From: Novosphingobium resinovorum
GTDB taxonomy: Bacteria > Pseudomonadota > Alphaproteobacteria > Sphingomonadales > Sphingomonadaceae
DNA: 64,000 bases
Reading direction: 5' to 3'
Assembly: GCF_001742225.1 (NCBI RefSeq)
Contig: NZ_CP017078.1
Span: forward strand, 1-64,000
Shown here: positions 63,580-64,000 of the stretch, in pieces
Layout of the letters: every line of letters starts with the position of its first letter
How positions within the stretch are numbered: the stretch's first letter is position 1
Translations under genes and position numbers: made by a program
Notes under the pieces: model-generated
Databases searched by the model: none
Seen by the model: the letters and a program-made list of their open reading frames with translations, nothing else
What the model was told of the DNA's origin: nothing

Positions 63580-64000
63580 CGCTGGAACCGATCCAGTATG
63601 TGCTGGGCGTCTTATCTGGCGGTCTCGTCGGGTTTACGCTGGGCCTGGTGGGCGGCGGTGGTTCAATCCTGGCGGTTCCGCTGATGGTCTATCTGGTGCG
63701 CGTACCCAACGCGCATGTCGCCATCGGTACCAGTGCCCTTGCCGTGGCCGCCAATGCCGCAACAGGTCTTATCGGGCATGCACGCGCGCATACGGTGAAG
63801 TGGCGCTGCGGCGGCATGTATGCCAGCGCCGGGATCGTCGGTGCCCTGATAGGTTCGACCGCCGGCAAGGCGGTCGACGGGCAAAAGCTTCTTTTCCTGT
63901 TCGCACTTGTGATGGTGATCGTTGGCATCGCGATGCTGAGGGGGCGTGGCAATCTCGGAAACCCCGGGGCTGAATGCAATCGTGAGAAAGCCCCCAAGGT
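63576..64000 (+). CDS. TauE/SafE family protein, cluster 2 (partial)
   Basis: Starts MTLEPIQYVLGVLSGG, overlapping the SQR stop by 4 nt, and runs off the right edge after about 141 residues. GLVGGGGSILAVPLMVYLV and KWRCGGMYASAGIVGALIG match cluster 1. Whether a cytochrome bd operon follows, as in cluster 1, cannot be seen. Confidence 0.87.
   Translation, partial: MTLEPIQYVLGVLSGGLVGFTLGLVGGGGSILAVPLMVYLVRVPNAHVAIGTSALAVAANAATGLIGHARAHTVKWRCGGMYASAGIVGALIGSTAGKAVDGQKLLFLFALVMVIVGIAMLRGRGNLGNPGAECNREKAPK

Noticed and set aside
1..64000. tRNA, rRNA, CRISPR arrays and riboswitches
   Set aside because: Looked for by eye and none recognised. A covariance-model search would be needed to exclude small RNAs.

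Overview
The window is GC-rich DNA from an alphaproteobacterium, most likely a plasmid or other secondary replicon of a sphingomonad (Sphingobium/Novosphingobium/Sphingopyxis type). This rests on family recognition by eye: an RPA-type RepA in a parA-parB-repA block beside an iteron region, a P450cam-like pair next to a TonB receptor, DUF6880/DUF2946/DUF3240 proteins typical of that group, and an alphaproteobacterial LexA box (GAAC-N7-GAAC). No database search was possible.

Layout. 0-0.65 kb: P-loop NTPase fragment with an apparent frameshift. 0.65-5.8 kb: replication and partition module, with a 1.7 kb iteron region, repA, parB and parA on the minus strand. 6.3-7.9 kb: hipBA toxin-antitoxin with three operator-like palindromes. 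8.3-12.5 kb: a full-length RpoD-type sigma factor followed by two uncharacterised genes. 12.7-14.6 kb: DUF2946 protein, ArsN2 and ArsH. 14.7-22.9 kb: cytochrome b561-like protein and a minus-strand heavy-metal operon (response regulator, sensor kinase, RND adaptor, pump, DUF3240, outer-membrane factor), with a divergent VIT-family metal transporter at 23.1 kb. 23.9-31.9 kb: sulfide/persulfide cluster 1, with ArsR and peroxiredoxin divergent from MBL persulfide dioxygenase-like, YeeE, DUF2892, YeeE, DUF442-SQR, TauE, then cytochrome bd oxidase CydAB and a 34-residue DUF2474 peptide. 31.9-33.0 kb: tyrosine recombinase and a decayed partial copy. 33.3-44.0 kb: putative catabolic island with two P450cam-like P450s, TetR, CocE-type hydrolase, tannase/feruloyl esterase-like protein, TonB receptor and LuxR-type regulator. 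44.7-53.1 kb: SOS mutagenesis operon imuA-imuB-dnaE2 behind a LexA box, then small metabolic and repair genes (YbhB, deaminase, SRAP). 53.2-56.5 kb: winged-helix protein, palindromes, serine recombinase and an IS110-family insertion sequence. 56.9-58.9 kb: CtaG, DUF2243 and periplasmic DsrE-like protein. 58.9-64.0 kb: sulfide/persulfide cluster 2, a paralogue of cluster 1 in the same gene order, running off the right edge within TauE.

How the genes fit together. The two sulfur clusters suggest detoxification or respiration of sulfide. SQR would make persulfide, the MBL protein would oxidise it to sulfite, TauE would export sulfite or another sulfur oxyanion, and the YeeE pair would move sulfur compounds. 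The peroxiredoxin and ArsR would handle oxidative or persulfide stress and regulation. In cluster 1 the bd-type oxidase could take the quinol electrons from SQR while resisting sulfide. The most unusual points are the cluster duplication, two P450s that both lack the ExxR glutamate, a plasmid-borne group-1-like sigma factor, and one palindrome found both in the iteron region and upstream of repA.
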